Of a DNA stretch of 64,000 nucleotides, positions 17,536 to 25,719 are shown piece after piece. The stretch lies in NCBI RefSeq assembly GCF_019599145.1, contig NZ_CP080647.1, positions 9,858,001 through 9,922,000 of the forward strand, given 5' to 3'. Within the stretch, counting starts at the first letter, position 1; each line of letters starts with the position of its first letter. A program made the translations under genes and the position numbers. Under the pieces are notes generated by a model that was given only the letters and a program-made list of their open reading frames with translations, was not told where the DNA came from and did no database searches. The stretch comes from Streptomyces akebiae (GTDB lineage: Bacteria; Actinomycetota; Actinomycetes; Streptomycetales; Streptomycetaceae).

Positions 17536-18830
17536 TCCAGCGCGGCACGGTCCAACCCGGGCAGCTTCCACGGCTCGTGCACCGCCGGCCCCGCGACGTC
17601 CGCCAGCTCCGGCACCCAGCGCCGTACGTACTCCCCCTCCGGGTCGTACCGCTTCGCCTGGGTGACCGGGTTGAGGACCCGGTTGGGGCGGGTGTCCGTG
17701 CCGGTCCCGGCCACCCACTGCCAGTTGAGCTGGTTATTGGCCACGTCGCCGTCGACGAGGAGATCCAGGAAGTGCCGGGCGCCCACGCGCCAGTCGACGT
17801 ACAGCGTCTTGGTCAGGAAGCTCGCGGTCAGCAGACGGCCGCGGTTGTGCATCCAGCCCTCGTGGCGCAGCTGGCGCATGGCCGCGTCGACCACCGGATA
17901 GCCGGTGCGGCCCTCGCGCCACGCCTCGACCTCGTCCGGAGCGGACCGCCAACTGTCGTGCCTGGCCCGGTAGTCCACGGACGCGGCCGCCGGACGCACG
18001 GCCAGCACCTGGCGGTTGAAGTCCCGCCACGCGAGCTGCCGTACGAACGCCTCGGCGCCCGGCCCGCCCGCCCGGCGTGCCCGGTGGACCAGCTCGACGG
18101 GGGAGAGGGTGCCGAAGTGGAGATGCGGCGAGAGCCGGGAGGTCGCGTCGCCCGCCAGATCGTCGTGCCGGTCCTCGTACGCCTCGATGCCGGACCGCAG
18201 CCAGGCGGTGAGCCGCGCGCGCCCCTCCGTCTCACCGCCGGTTGCCAGCTCAGGGGACAGGCCGGACAGCCCTGCCCGCGAGGGGGGCTCCTCCGAGCCG
18301 ATCCCGTCCGGCACCCGTACCGTCTGCGGCGCGGTCAGCGCGTCCCGCAGCCGCTGCCGCGACCAGTGGCCGAAGTACGGCGTGAACACCGAGAAGTGGT
18401 CCGACGAGGCCGGTGTCACCCTGCCGGGATCCACGGCCGTCGTCACCGTCTCGTGCACGTGCAGCCGTACGCCCGCGGCCTCCAGGGCGCGGCGCAGTCG
18501 CTCCTCGCGCCGCTGGGCGTACGCGCCGGCGTCGGCCGCCAGATGCACCTCGTCGGCCTCCGCCTCGGCCGCCACCTTGCACACCTCCTCCACGACGTCG
18601 CCGGAACGCACCACCAGCCGGCCACCCCGCTCACGCAGCCCCGAGTCGAGGTCACGCAGGCAGTCCGCGAGGAACGCGAGCCGGTTGGGCACGGCGAACC
18701 CGGCCGCGGCCACGGCCCGGTCACGCACGAACATCGGGACCACCTGCCGCGATCCGTCGAGCGCCGCGCGCAGCGGTGGATGGTCGTGCAGCCGCAGGTC
18801 GGAGGTGAACAGGACGACCGAGACGTTCAT
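17469..18830 (-). CDS. phrB: Deoxyribodipyrimidine (CPD) photolyase
   Basis: The 453-residue length is typical. The N-terminal antenna domain begins VSVVLFTSDLRLHDHPPL. The C-terminal FAD domain has SRLSPHLHFGTLSP, AFVRQLAWRDFNRQ, GRTGYPVVDAAMRQL, MHNRGRLLTASFLTKTL and DGDVANNQLNWQWVAGTGTD, all signature segments of class I photolyases. The enzyme uses blue light and reduced FAD to split cyclobutane pyrimidine dimers. The 3' end overlaps the B12-type MerR gene by 67 bp on the other strand, so the two transcripts can interfere. It may be controlled by that regulator or by a light-induced ECF sigma factor elsewhere. Confidence 0.95.
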   Translation of the reverse strand: MNVSVVLFTSDLRLHDHPPLRAALDGSRQVVPMFVRDRAVAAAGFAVPNRLAFLADCLRDLDSGLRERGGRLVVRSGDVVEEVCKVAAEAEADEVHLAADAGAYAQRREERLRRALEAAGVRLHVHETVTTAVDPGRVTPASSDHFSVFTPYFGHWSRQRLRDALTAPQTVRVPDGIGSEEPPSRAGLSGLSPELATGGETEGRARLTAWLRSGIEAYEDRHDDLAGDATSRLSPHLHFGTLSPVELVHRARRAGGPGAEAFVRQLAWRDFNRQVLAVRPAAASVDYRARHDSWRSAPDEVEAWREGRTGYPVVDAAMRQLRHEGWMHNRGRLLTASFLTKTLYVDWRVGARHFLDLLVDGDVANNQLNWQWVAGTGTDTRPNRVLNPVTQAKRYDPEGEYVRRWVPELADVAGPAVHEPWKLPGLDRAALDYPEPIVELAEGRERFLRGRKS

Positions 18831-18971
18831 GGACGGACTCCGGGGAGGGGGACGGGGGGACGGCGTCGCGGCCGACCCTGGACATCACTTCCACCGGAAG
18901 GGCGCTCACGGATGCGCCCGGGGAGCATCGCCGCGCGTTCGGGTGATCGGTACGGCGACTACGCTGACCGC

Positions 18972-19478
18972 GTGGCCACAGTGAACGATCCCGCCCGGCA
19001 GCCGGGGGACGACGGGGGCGGCGCCGTCGGGGCGCCGACCGACCTGCACGCCTTCGCTGTGGCCCTGCGCCGGATGAACGGCGAGATCAACCGGCTGGTG
19101 CACGCCTTCGCGGGCGACCACGGACTGCACGCGACGGACGTCCAGGCGCTCGCGGCGATCCTGGACGCGGAGGCGCCCATGACGCCGAAGCGCCTGCGTG
19201 AACACCTCGGGCTGACCTCCGGCGCGGTCACCGCCTGCGTCGACCGGCTGGAGCGCGCCGGACACGTCCGCCGGGTCCGGGAGAGCGCCGACCGCCGTGT
19301 GGTCCACCTGTACTACGCGGCCGACGCGCGAGGGGCCGCTCGCACCTACTTCCGGCCCCTCGCGGCGGCGACCGAAGCCGCCCGCTCCCGGTTCACCGCC
19401 GAGGAACTGGCCGTCGTACTGCGCTTCCTCGCGGCGATGAACGAGGAACTGGGGGCGGGCGCCGACCACCCCCGCTGA
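18972..19478 (+). CDS. MarR-family transcriptional regulator
   Basis: The protein has 168 residues from GTG 18972; GTG 18981 is also possible. TACGCT at 18960-18965 lies six bases upstream and suggests a leaderless transcript. The winged helix spans about residues 40-115: LHATDVQALAAILDAEAPMTPKRLREHLGLTSGAVTACVDRLERAGHVRRVRESADRRVVHL. The DxRxx wing loop is intact as ADRRVV. It lies 124 bp upstream of the MMPL transporter gene in the same direction, with a palindrome in the gap, so it probably represses that transporter and perhaps itself. The ligand is unknown. Confidence 0.85.
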   Translation: MATVNDPARQPGDDGGGAVGAPTDLHAFAVALRRMNGEINRLVHAFAGDHGLHATDVQALAAILDAEAPMTPKRLREHLGLTSGAVTACVDRLERAGHVRRVRESADRRVVHLYYAADARGAARTYFRPLAAATEAARSRFTAEELAVVLRFLAAMNEELGAGADHPR

Positions 19479-19521
19479 AGCGGGCCACTCTCGGATTCCC
19501 CTAGGACCAGGCGCGAAGTAG

Positions 19522-19534
19522 CTCAATCATTGAG
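19522..19534. promoter_or_regulatory. Candidate MarR operator before the MMPL gene
   Basis: CTCAATCATTGAG is a perfect 6-1-6 inverted repeat in an AT-rich patch between the MarR stop and the MMPL start. A half-site-like TTGAG recurs at 19546-19550. Location and size fit a MarR operator; the binding protein is inferred from adjacency. Confidence 0.5.
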
Positions 19535-19602
19535 ATTGTTTTTCGTTGAGTCATCTGCTTGGGTCATTCGTCGAGGCAACTCCGCCCGGACTCTGGAGCA
19601 CC

Positions 19603-21756
19603 ATGTCCACCACCACCCGACGCGCCCGCCGGCTCGTCCCCCTCCTGCTGATCGCCGTCTGGCTCGTCGTCGGAGGCGTCCTCGGCCCGTACGCCGGGCG
19701 TCTCGGCGAGGTCGCCACCAACGACCAGGCCGCGTTCCTGCCGCGCAGCGCCGAATCCACCGAGGTCGTCACCGCGCAACGGGCCTTCCGCCAGGACGAG
19801 ACGCTGCCGGCGATCGTCGTGTTGACGGGCGACGGTCTCGCGGAGCGGCGCGCCTCGGCCGACCGGCTCCTCGCCTCCCTCGCCGACACCCCCGGGGTCA
19901 CGGGACAGGTCTCGCCCGCACTCCTGTCGAAGGACGGCGACGCGCTGCGGGGAGTGGTCCCGCTCAAGCCCGACCTGGGCGACGGACTTCCCGACACCCT
20001 GGAACGGATCCGCGCCACCGCCGAGCGCCTGCCCGGCACCACCGTCCATGTCGCGGGCCCCGCCGCGAACCAGGCCGATCTGGCCGACGCCTTCGCCGGC
20101 ATCGACGGCCTGCTCCTCGCCGTGGCGCTCCTCACCGTGCTGGTGATCCTGCTGCTCGTCTACCGCAGCGTGCTGCTGCCCCTGGTGATCATCCTCGGCG
20201 CGGTGTTCGCCCTGGGCCTCGCCTGCGCCGTCGTGTACGCGCTCGCCGACCGGGGCGTCGTCCGCGTCGACGGACAGGTCCAGGGCATCCTGTCCATCCT
20301 CGTCATCGGCGCCGCCACCGACTACGCCCTCCTCCTCACCGCCCGCTTCCGTGAGGAACTCGCCGACCGCGCCGACCGCTTCACCGCCATGCGGGCCGCG
20401 CTCCGGCAGTCCTGGGGCGCGATCGTCGCCAGCGCGGCGACCGTCGCGCTCGGCCTGCTCGCCCTGCTGCTCAGCGACCTCACCAACAACCGGGCCCTCG
20501 GGCCGGTGGGCGCCATCGGCATCGGCTGTGCCGTCCTCGCCACGCTCACCTTCCTGCCCGCCGTCCTCGTCGCACTGGGCCGCGCCGCCTACTGGCCCGC
20601 CCGCCCGGGCTCCCGAACCGGCTCCGCGCGCAGCGGCGAGGGCGTGTGGCGGCGGGTCGCGGACCTGGTCGACCGCGCGCCGCGCCGGGTATGGGCGGTG
20701 ACCCTGGTCGTCCTGCTGGCCGGCGCCGCCTTCGCGCCGACCCTCACCTCCAAGGGCGTCCCCCTCGACGAGACCTTCGTCAACGACGCCCCTTCCGTCG
20801 CCGCGCAGAAGGCCCTCGGCGAGCACTTCCCCGCGGGCTCCGGCAACCCGGCCGTGGTCGTCGCGGACGCGGACCGGCTGGAGCGCGTGCTCGTCGCGGC
20901 CCGCGACACCGCCGGCGTCGCCACGGCGACGGCCGTCGGGGGGTCCGGCCGCCCCGGCGGCGAGCCGCTCGTCGTCGACGGACGGGTACGGGTCGACGTC
21001 ACGCTCGACGCCGCCGCGGACAGCGACGCCGCGAAGCGGACGGTGGCCCGGCTGCGGACCGCCCTGCACGCCGTGCCCGGCGCGGACGCCCTCGTCGGCG
21101 GCTACACCGCACAGCAGTACGACACCCTGCGCACCGCCGAACGCGACCGCACGCTCATCGTCCCGGTCGTCCTCGCCGTCATCCTCCTCATCCTGATCGG
21201 CCTGCTGCGTTCACTGCTGCTGCCGCTCCTGCTGGTCGCCACGGTGGCCCTGAACTTCCTCGCCACGCTGGGCGTCTCCGCACTCGTGTTCAAGCACGTG
21301 TTCGGGTTCACCGGTACCGACCCGTCCGTGCCGCTGTACGGGTTCGTGTTCCTGGTGGCCCTCGGTGTCGACTACAACATCTTCCTCATGTCCCGGGTCC
21401 GCGAGGAGTCGCTCCGGCACGGCGTACGCCAGGGCGTGCTGCGCGGGCTGGTCAGCACCGGCGGGGTCATCACCTCCGCGGGCGTGGTGCTCGCCGCGAC
21501 CTTCGCCGCGCTCGGTGTGATCCCGCTGGCCTTCCTCGCACAGATCGCCTTCATCGTGGCCTTCGGCGTCCTCCTGGACACCCTCGTGGTGCGCTCGCTG
21601 CTGGTGCCGGCGCTGGTACGGGACATCGGGGAGCGCGCATGGTGGCCGGGGAGGGTGGGTTCGGGCGAGGCGGCCGACCCGGCCGACCACGGCAGGGCGG
21701 TCGACCACCACGCAGCCCCGGACCGCGACGAGGTGGCCCACCACGCCGGCCGGTGA
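19603..21756 (+). CDS. MMPL-family RND-type transporter
   Basis: This 717-residue inner-membrane protein starts at ATG 19603 with GGAG six bases upstream. It has the usual two-fold layout: one TM helix, a roughly 130-residue exported loop, then a five-helix bundle (about 150-330), repeated in the second half (about 355-690). Family-typical stretches include GAATDYALLLTARFREEL in the first bundle and VFLVALGVDYNIFLMSRVREE in the second; their Asp-Tyr pairs are the predicted proton-relay residues. MMPL proteins export lipids, polyketides or antibiotics. With a MarR gene immediately upstream this is probably a drug or metabolite efflux unit. The C-terminal tail is His/Asp-rich. Confidence 0.88.
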   Translation: MSTTTRRARRLVPLLLIAVWLVVGGVLGPYAGRLGEVATNDQAAFLPRSAESTEVVTAQRAFRQDETLPAIVVLTGDGLAERRASADRLLASLADTPGVTGQVSPALLSKDGDALRGVVPLKPDLGDGLPDTLERIRATAERLPGTTVHVAGPAANQADLADAFAGIDGLLLAVALLTVLVILLLVYRSVLLPLVIILGAVFALGLACAVVYALADRGVVRVDGQVQGILSILVIGAATDYALLLTARFREELADRADRFTAMRAALRQSWGAIVASAATVALGLLALLLSDLTNNRALGPVGAIGIGCAVLATLTFLPAVLVALGRAAYWPARPGSRTGSARSGEGVWRRVADLVDRAPRRVWAVTLVVLLAGAAFAPTLTSKGVPLDETFVNDAPSVAAQKALGEHFPAGSGNPAVVVADADRLERVLVAARDTAGVATATAVGGSGRPGGEPLVVDGRVRVDVTLDAAADSDAAKRTVARLRTALHAVPGADALVGGYTAQQYDTLRTAERDRTLIVPVVLAVILLILIGLLRSLLLPLLLVATVALNFLATLGVSALVFKHVFGFTGTDPSVPLYGFVFLVALGVDYNIFLMSRVREESLRHGVRQGVLRGLVSTGGVITSAGVVLAATFAALGVIPLAFLAQIAFIVAFGVLLDTLVVRSLLVPALVRDIGERAWWPGRVGSGEAADPADHGRAVDHHAAPDRDEVAHHAGR

Positions 21757-21779
21757 GACGCGAGCGCGCCCGGGGCGGG

Positions 21780-22715
21780 TCAGGAGCCGGCCCGGGCGCC
21801 CAGCGTCCGCGCCCGCCGGACGAACGCTTCGTACAGATCCCGCGCCGCCTGCGGCACGGAGTCCGCCCTGCGGCGCTGGAGCATCAGCAGAACCTGGGTG
21901 GTGTCGTCGGCGATCGGCCGGTGGACGAGGGTGCCGCGCCGTTCCAGGGGGTCGCCGATCACGCTGAAGTCCGGCAGGACCGTCGCCCCGAGCCCTTCCG
22001 CGACCATCAGTTTGCCCATCTCGGCGCCGTCGGTGGAGTACGCGAAGGCGGGGTCGCGGCCGTCGAGGAGCCGGTGGACGTAGCGGTGCATGACGTACCC
22101 GGAGCGCATGCCGATCAGCGGTACGGCGAGCAGGTCGTCCACCGACACCGCCGCCCGGGCCGCCAGCGGGCTGTCCGGGCGGACGACCACCACCGGCCTG
22201 CCCTGCAGCAGTTCGGTGGCCTCGAACGCGGCCGGCACGTCGTCACCGTCGAGGTGGTTGACGAGCCCGAGGTCGAACGCCCCCTCCAGCAGCGCCCGTT
22301 GGATATCGGTCTGCTGTGCGCCGACCACCTCGACCCGCGTGAGCGGGTGGGCGGCGCGGAAGTCACGGATCACCGGGATCAGCAGCGGCACGGTCGCCGC
22401 GTTCACCGTGCCCAGGCGGACCGTACGGCTGATGCGGTGCTGCTCGCCCGCCGCGGCCCGCAGCCGGTCCACCGCGTCCAGCACCCCGATGATGTGCGGC
22501 AGCAGCTCCCGGCCCGAGGCGCTCATCGTCGCCCCGGACCGCTTGCGCTCCAGCAGATCGACCCCGAGTTCACGTTCCAGATTCCGTACGGTCTCGCTCA
22601 ACGCGGGCTGGGAGAGCCGTAGTTCGTCGGCGGCCCGGCGCAACGAACCGAGCCTGGTCACCGCCGTGATGTATTCCAGCTGTTCCGTTCGCACGGCAGC
22701 AGAATGCGGGCCCAT
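21780..22715 (-). CDS. LysR-family transcriptional regulator
   Basis: About 311 residues. The N-terminal winged helix is clear (EQLEYITAVTRLGSLRRAADELRLSQPALSETVRNLERELGVDLLERKRSGATMSASG), followed by a periplasmic-binding-like effector domain from about residue 95 (VRLGTVNAATVPLLIPVIRDF). ATG 22715 is used; GTG 22694 and GTG 22745 are alternatives, none with a strong ribosome binding site. It faces the organosulfur locus across 116 bp to the leader peptide, so a role in sulfur regulation (CysB/Cbl-like) is possible but inferred from position only. Confidence 0.8.
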   Translation of the reverse strand: MGPHSAAVRTEQLEYITAVTRLGSLRRAADELRLSQPALSETVRNLERELGVDLLERKRSGATMSASGRELLPHIIGVLDAVDRLRAAAGEQHRISRTVRLGTVNAATVPLLIPVIRDFRAAHPLTRVEVVGAQQTDIQRALLEGAFDLGLVNHLDGDDVPAAFEATELLQGRPVVVVRPDSPLAARAAVSVDDLLAVPLIGMRSGYVMHRYVHRLLDGRDPAFAYSTDGAEMGKLMVAEGLGATVLPDFSVIGDPLERRGTLVHRPIADDTTQVLLMLQRRRADSVPQAARDLYEAFVRRARTLGARAGS

Positions 22716-22794
22716 TTCCGGCGCGTTCAAGGGTTTCCCTGTCACACCTTCGTGAAATTCAATGGTCCGGGATTCGAGACCGTTCGGGTTCTCC

Positions 22795-22824
22795 TTGACT
22801 CCCGTCGACGGCGGCTGCCACGAT
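22795..22824 (+). promoter_or_regulatory. Predicted promoter of the sulfur locus
   Basis: TTGACT (22795-22800), an 18-bp spacer and CACGAT (22819-22824) place the transcription start at about 22831, right at the ATG of the leader peptide, so the leader would be translated from a leaderless message. Confidence 0.5.
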
Positions 22825-22831
22825 CGACGGC

Positions 22832-22915
22832 ATGAAGATGCGACTGGACCTCACGCGGCGACGCCATGTCGACCTCGCGCGCGTCTCCAGCGCCTCCTGT
22901 CGCGCCGCGGCCTGA
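22832..22915 (+). CDS. Cys-containing leader peptide of the organosulfur operon
   Basis: This 27-residue ORF reads MKMRLDLTRRRHVDLARVSS followed by ASCRAAA. The pattern RRHVDL-x-RVxS-x-x-C is that of conserved actinobacterial putative leader peptides found upstream of sulfur-assimilation and LLM-monooxygenase operons. In mycobacteria, comparable Cys-containing upstream ORFs give cysteine-dependent attenuation. The single UGU codon is fifth from the stop. The ATG lies at the predicted transcription start, so no ribosome binding site is needed. It ends 149 bp before the sfnG remnant, and the gap can fold. I infer that slow translation at Cys signals sulfur shortage. Confidence 0.8.
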   Translation: MKMRLDLTRRRHVDLARVSSASCRAAA

Positions 22916-22952
22916 TCACCCTTCCCGATCCGCCGCGCTTTTCCGCTTTCCC

Positions 22953-23033
22953 CGCTGAATTCACCGTGTCCGCACGCCCGTTGCGGCGTCCGGGCACGTT
23001 CCCGGCATTTCCGTGCGCCCACTGAATTCAGCG
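22953..23033 (+). promoter_or_regulatory. Possible attenuator between leader peptide and sulfur genes
   Basis: CGCTGAATTCA (22953-22963) and TGAATTCAGCG (23023-23033) are an 11-bp inverted repeat 59 bp apart. Between them GGGCACG near 22992 can pair with CGTGCGCCC near 23012. The two alternatives could act as terminator and antiterminator, or sequester the AGGAG ribosome binding site at 23050. Folding is read by eye only. Confidence 0.4.
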
Positions 23034-23064
23034 TGCCCGAAGACATCCGCGACAGGAGTTCCGC

Positions 23065-23437
23065 ATGCCCGCCGCGCCCGTGAAATTCGCCTACTGGGTC
23101 CCCAACGTCAGCGGGGGACTCGTCACCAGCAAGATCGAGCAGCGCACCGACTGGGGGTACGACCACAACCGCGAACTCGCCGTCCTCGCCGAGAACAACG
23201 GCTTCGAGTACGCCCTCAGCCAGGTCCGCTACATGGCCGGCTACGGCGCCGAGTACCAGCACGAGTCGACCGGCTTCAGCCTCCCGGCTGCTCGCCACCG
23301 AGCGGCTGAAGGTCATCGCCGCCGTCCACCCCGGCCTGTGGCACCCCGGTGTGCTCGCCAAGTTCGGCGCGACCGCCGACCACCTGTCGAACGGCCGCTT
23401 CGCCGTCAACGTCGTGTCGGGCTGGTTCAAGGGTTGA
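23065..23437 (+). pseudogene. sfnG: sfnG remnant (dimethylsulfone monooxygenase, N-terminal third, frameshifted)
   Basis: The first about 73 residues (FAYWVPNVSGGLVTSKIEQR, NRELAVLAENNGFEYALSQV) are the N-terminus of an SfnG-type FMN-dependent monooxygenase, which converts dimethylsulfone to methanesulfinate. Near 23284-23288 the frame shifts; the homology resumes in the +1 frame as LATERLKVIAAVHPGLWHPG and NVVSGWFKG, then hits TGA at 23435. A full SfnG has about 370 residues, so roughly two thirds are missing. Directly after the break comes the 3' end of another gene. AGGAG precedes ATG 23065. The enzyme cannot be made from this copy. Confidence 0.8.
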
Positions 23438-23868
23438 CCTACACCCGTACCAAGTCCCGGCCCTGGCTGCACGGCGGTCACGAGAGGGCGGTCGACGAGC
23501 CGTACGTCATCGACGTCTACGGCGATCTGACCGCGAAGCTCTGGGCGGTCGAGGCCCTCGCCGACACCGTCGCCGCCGAGGGGCAGCGGCTGCACGAGGA
23601 CCCCGACGCCGTCACCGAGAGGACCCGCGGCGAGTTCGAGGTCAGGGTGGCCGCCGTCAAGGCGCGCGCCACCGATGTGGCCCTGGAGGTCGCGACGCGC
23701 GTCTTCGAGGTGACCGGCGCCCGCTCCACCGCCACCTCCGAAGGCCTCGACCGCTTCTGGCGCGACATCCGCACCCCCACCCTGCACGACCCCGTCGCCT
23801 ACAAGCGCCGCGAGGTCGGCCGCTGGGTCCTCGAAGGCGAACTGTCCGAACCCACCTGGTACTCCTGA
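23438..23868 (+). pseudogene. 3' remnant of an acyl-CoA-dehydrogenase-like flavin monooxygenase
   Basis: From YTRTKSRPWLHGG to the stop, about 140 residues match the C-terminal four-helix bundle of acyl-CoA-dehydrogenase-fold desulfurization enzymes (SfnB/SfnC/DszC type): KLWAVEALADTVAAEG, ALEVATRVFEVTGARSTA, GLDRFWRDIRTPTLHDPVAYK. The intact gene at 24487 shows the equivalent segments, and such proteins need about 400 residues. The N-terminal two thirds and start codon are absent. The frame is joined to the sfnG remnant, and one continuous frame 23065-23868 exists by chance because the frameshifted segment has no stop in it. Confidence 0.78.
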
Positions 23869-23880
23869 CCGCTCCCCTCC

Positions 23881-23906
23881 GGGGTGCCCGTCCGCACGGG
23901 CACCCC
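23881..23906 (+). terminator. Hairpin after the sfnG/monooxygenase remnant
   Basis: GGGGTGCCCGT pairs perfectly with ACGGGCACCCC across CCGC, 12 bp after the stop codon and 21 bp before the next ATG. It is a terminator or an intra-operon processing or attenuation site. Confidence 0.6.
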
Positions 23907-23927
23907 GGGTTCCCAGAATGAGGACCC

Positions 23928-24482
23928 ATGGCCACCGTTCTGTCCGTCTCCGGCAGCCCCTCCGTCTCCTCCCGCACCGCGAAGCTCGTACGCCACCTCG
24001 ACGCCCGTCTGATCGCCCAGGGCCACGAGGTCGTGCCGCTCGACATCCGCACCATCCCCGCTCAGGCCCTGCTCGGCGCGGACTTCACGCACCCCGCCAT
24101 CGTCGAGGCCGCCGAACTCTTCGAACGGGCCGATGGCGTCGTCATCGCCACCCCCGTCTACAAGGCCGCGTACTCCGGGGTCCTCAAGGCCCTGCTCGAC
24201 CTGCTCCCGCAGTACGCCCTCACCGGCAAGACGGTGCTTCCCCTGGCCACCGGCGGCACCACCGCCCATGTCCTCGCCCTCGACTACGCCCTGCGGCCGG
24301 TCCTCAGCTCCATGGGCGCCCGGCACATCGTCCCCGGCTGGTTCACCCTCGACAAGGACATCACCGTGGGGGAGGACGGCAAGGTCACGGTGGCCCCAGC
24401 CACCGCCGAGGCCCTCGGCCAGGTCGTCGACCAGTTCCTGACCGCTCTCGGCCCGGCGCCGGTACTGGCCGCCGCGAGCTGA
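23928..24482 (+). CDS. ssuE: NADPH-dependent FMN reductase (SsuE/MsuE type)
   Basis: The 184-residue flavodoxin-fold protein has the FMN-phosphate loop VSGSPSVSSRTAKLV at residues about 6-20, ADGVVIATPVYKAAYSGVLKALLDLL around 70-95 and LATGGTTAHVLALDYALRPVL around 106-126. SsuE-type reductases supply reduced FMN to two-component monooxygenases such as SsuD, SfnG and SfnB-like enzymes, all represented beside it. ATG 23928 follows GGGTTCCCAGAATGAGGACCC without a canonical Shine-Dalgarno, except GAGGA at 23919-23923. Its stop is 4 bp before the next start. Confidence 0.85.
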   Translation: MATVLSVSGSPSVSSRTAKLVRHLDARLIAQGHEVVPLDIRTIPAQALLGADFTHPAIVEAAELFERADGVVIATPVYKAAYSGVLKALLDLLPQYALTGKTVLPLATGGTTAHVLALDYALRPVLSSMGARHIVPGWFTLDKDITVGEDGKVTVAPATAEALGQVVDQFLTALGPAPVLAAAS

Positions 24483-24486
24483 CCCC

Positions 24487-25695
24487 ATGACCGACACCCT
24501 CAACGACGCCCCGGCCGCGCAGGTCATCGCCGACGACGCCGAGGCGCTGGCCGTCGCCGCCGTGCTCGCCGAGGAGTTCCGGGCCGGGGCTTCGGAGCGG
24601 GACGCCGAACGGCGCCTGCCGCGCGCGGAGGTGGACCGGCTCTCCGCCTCCGGGCTGCTGGCCGTCACCGTGCCCGCCGCGTACGGGGGAGCCGACGTGA
24701 GCCAGGAGACCCTCGCGGAGATCTTCCGGCTCCTCGCCTCCGCGGACGCGAGCCTCGCCCAGATCCCGCAGAGCCACTCCGCCTACGTCAACGTGCTGCG
24801 CCGTCAGGGGACCGCACGGCAGCGGGAGTTCTTCTTCGCCGAGCTCCTCGCCGGGCGCCGCTTCGGCAACGCCCAGTCCGAGGCGGGCACCCGGCACGTC
24901 CAGGACATCCGCACCCGGCTGGAACCGCGGCCGGACGGTTCCTATCTCCTCGACGGGGTCAAGCACTACGCGACGGGCGCCCTGTTCGCCGACTGGATCC
25001 CGGTGCCGGCCCGCGCCGAGGAGGACGCGCTGCACGTCGCCTACGTGCCCCGGGACGTCCCCGGCGTCACGGTGATCGACGACTGGGACGGCCTCGGCCA
25101 GCGCACGACGGCCAGCGGGACCGTCCGCCTGGATCGGGTACGGGTGCCGGGCGACCGGGTCCTGCCGCACCACCTCACCTTCGAGGGTCCCCAACTGTAC
25201 GGTGCCACCGCCCAGTTGCTGCACGCCGCCATCGACGCCGGAATCGCCGGGGGAGCCCTCGCGGAGGCCGCCGAATTCGTGCGGACGAAGAGCAGGCCGT
25301 GGTTCGAGAGCGGCGTCGAGACGGCGGCCGAGGATCCGCTCCTGATCCAGCGGTTCGGCGAACTCGCCCTCCAGGTGCGGGCGTCGGAGGCACTGGTGCT
25401 TGAGGCCGCGCGGGCGGTGGACAGGGCGCGTGACGCCCTGACGGACGACTCGGCCGCCGAGGCGACCATCGCCGTGGCGGCCGCCAAGGTGCAGGCGGCA
25501 GGGGCCGCCCTGGAGGTGGCGAGCGCCCTGTTCGAGGTGTCCGGCACCCGTGCGGCACTCAACTCGCTCAATCTGCATCGGCATTGGCGGGACGCCCGCA
25601 CCCACACCCTGCACGACCCGACCCGCTGGAAGCTGCAGCACATCGGCCGGTACGCGCTGAACGACACCCGGCCGCCCCGCCACGGCCTCCTCTAG
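24487..25695 (+). CDS. sfnB: SfnB-family sulfur-acquisition flavin oxidoreductase
   Basis: This 402-residue acyl-CoA-dehydrogenase-fold protein is complete. The N-terminal helical domain (AEVDRLSASGLLAVTVPAAYGG), the middle beta domain (FGNAQSEAGTRHVQDIRTRL, DGVKHYATGALFADWIPV) and the C-terminal bundle (EFVRTKSRPWFESG, LFEVSGTRAALNSLNLHRHWRDARTHTLHD) follow the SfnB pattern. SfnB-type enzymes oxidise organosulfur compounds with reduced flavin during sulfate starvation. The gene starts 4 bp after ssuE and 24 bp before the ssuD-like gene, so the three are one operon. Confidence 0.87.
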   Translation: MTDTLNDAPAAQVIADDAEALAVAAVLAEEFRAGASERDAERRLPRAEVDRLSASGLLAVTVPAAYGGADVSQETLAEIFRLLASADASLAQIPQSHSAYVNVLRRQGTARQREFFFAELLAGRRFGNAQSEAGTRHVQDIRTRLEPRPDGSYLLDGVKHYATGALFADWIPVPARAEEDALHVAYVPRDVPGVTVIDDWDGLGQRTTASGTVRLDRVRVPGDRVLPHHLTFEGPQLYGATAQLLHAAIDAGIAGGALAEAAEFVRTKSRPWFESGVETAAEDPLLIQRFGELALQVRASEALVLEAARAVDRARDALTDDSAAEATIAVAAAKVQAAGAALEVASALFEVSGTRAALNSLNLHRHWRDARTHTLHDPTRWKLQHIGRYALNDTRPPRHGLL

Positions 25696-25719
25696 CGACC
25701 CTTCAGACAGGAGACCCCC

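Noticed and set aside
23065..23868. One novel 267-residue fusion enzyme
   Set aside because: The middle about 50 residues are an out-of-frame reading of SfnG, and both flanking domains are truncated inside their folds, so a working enzyme is unlikely.
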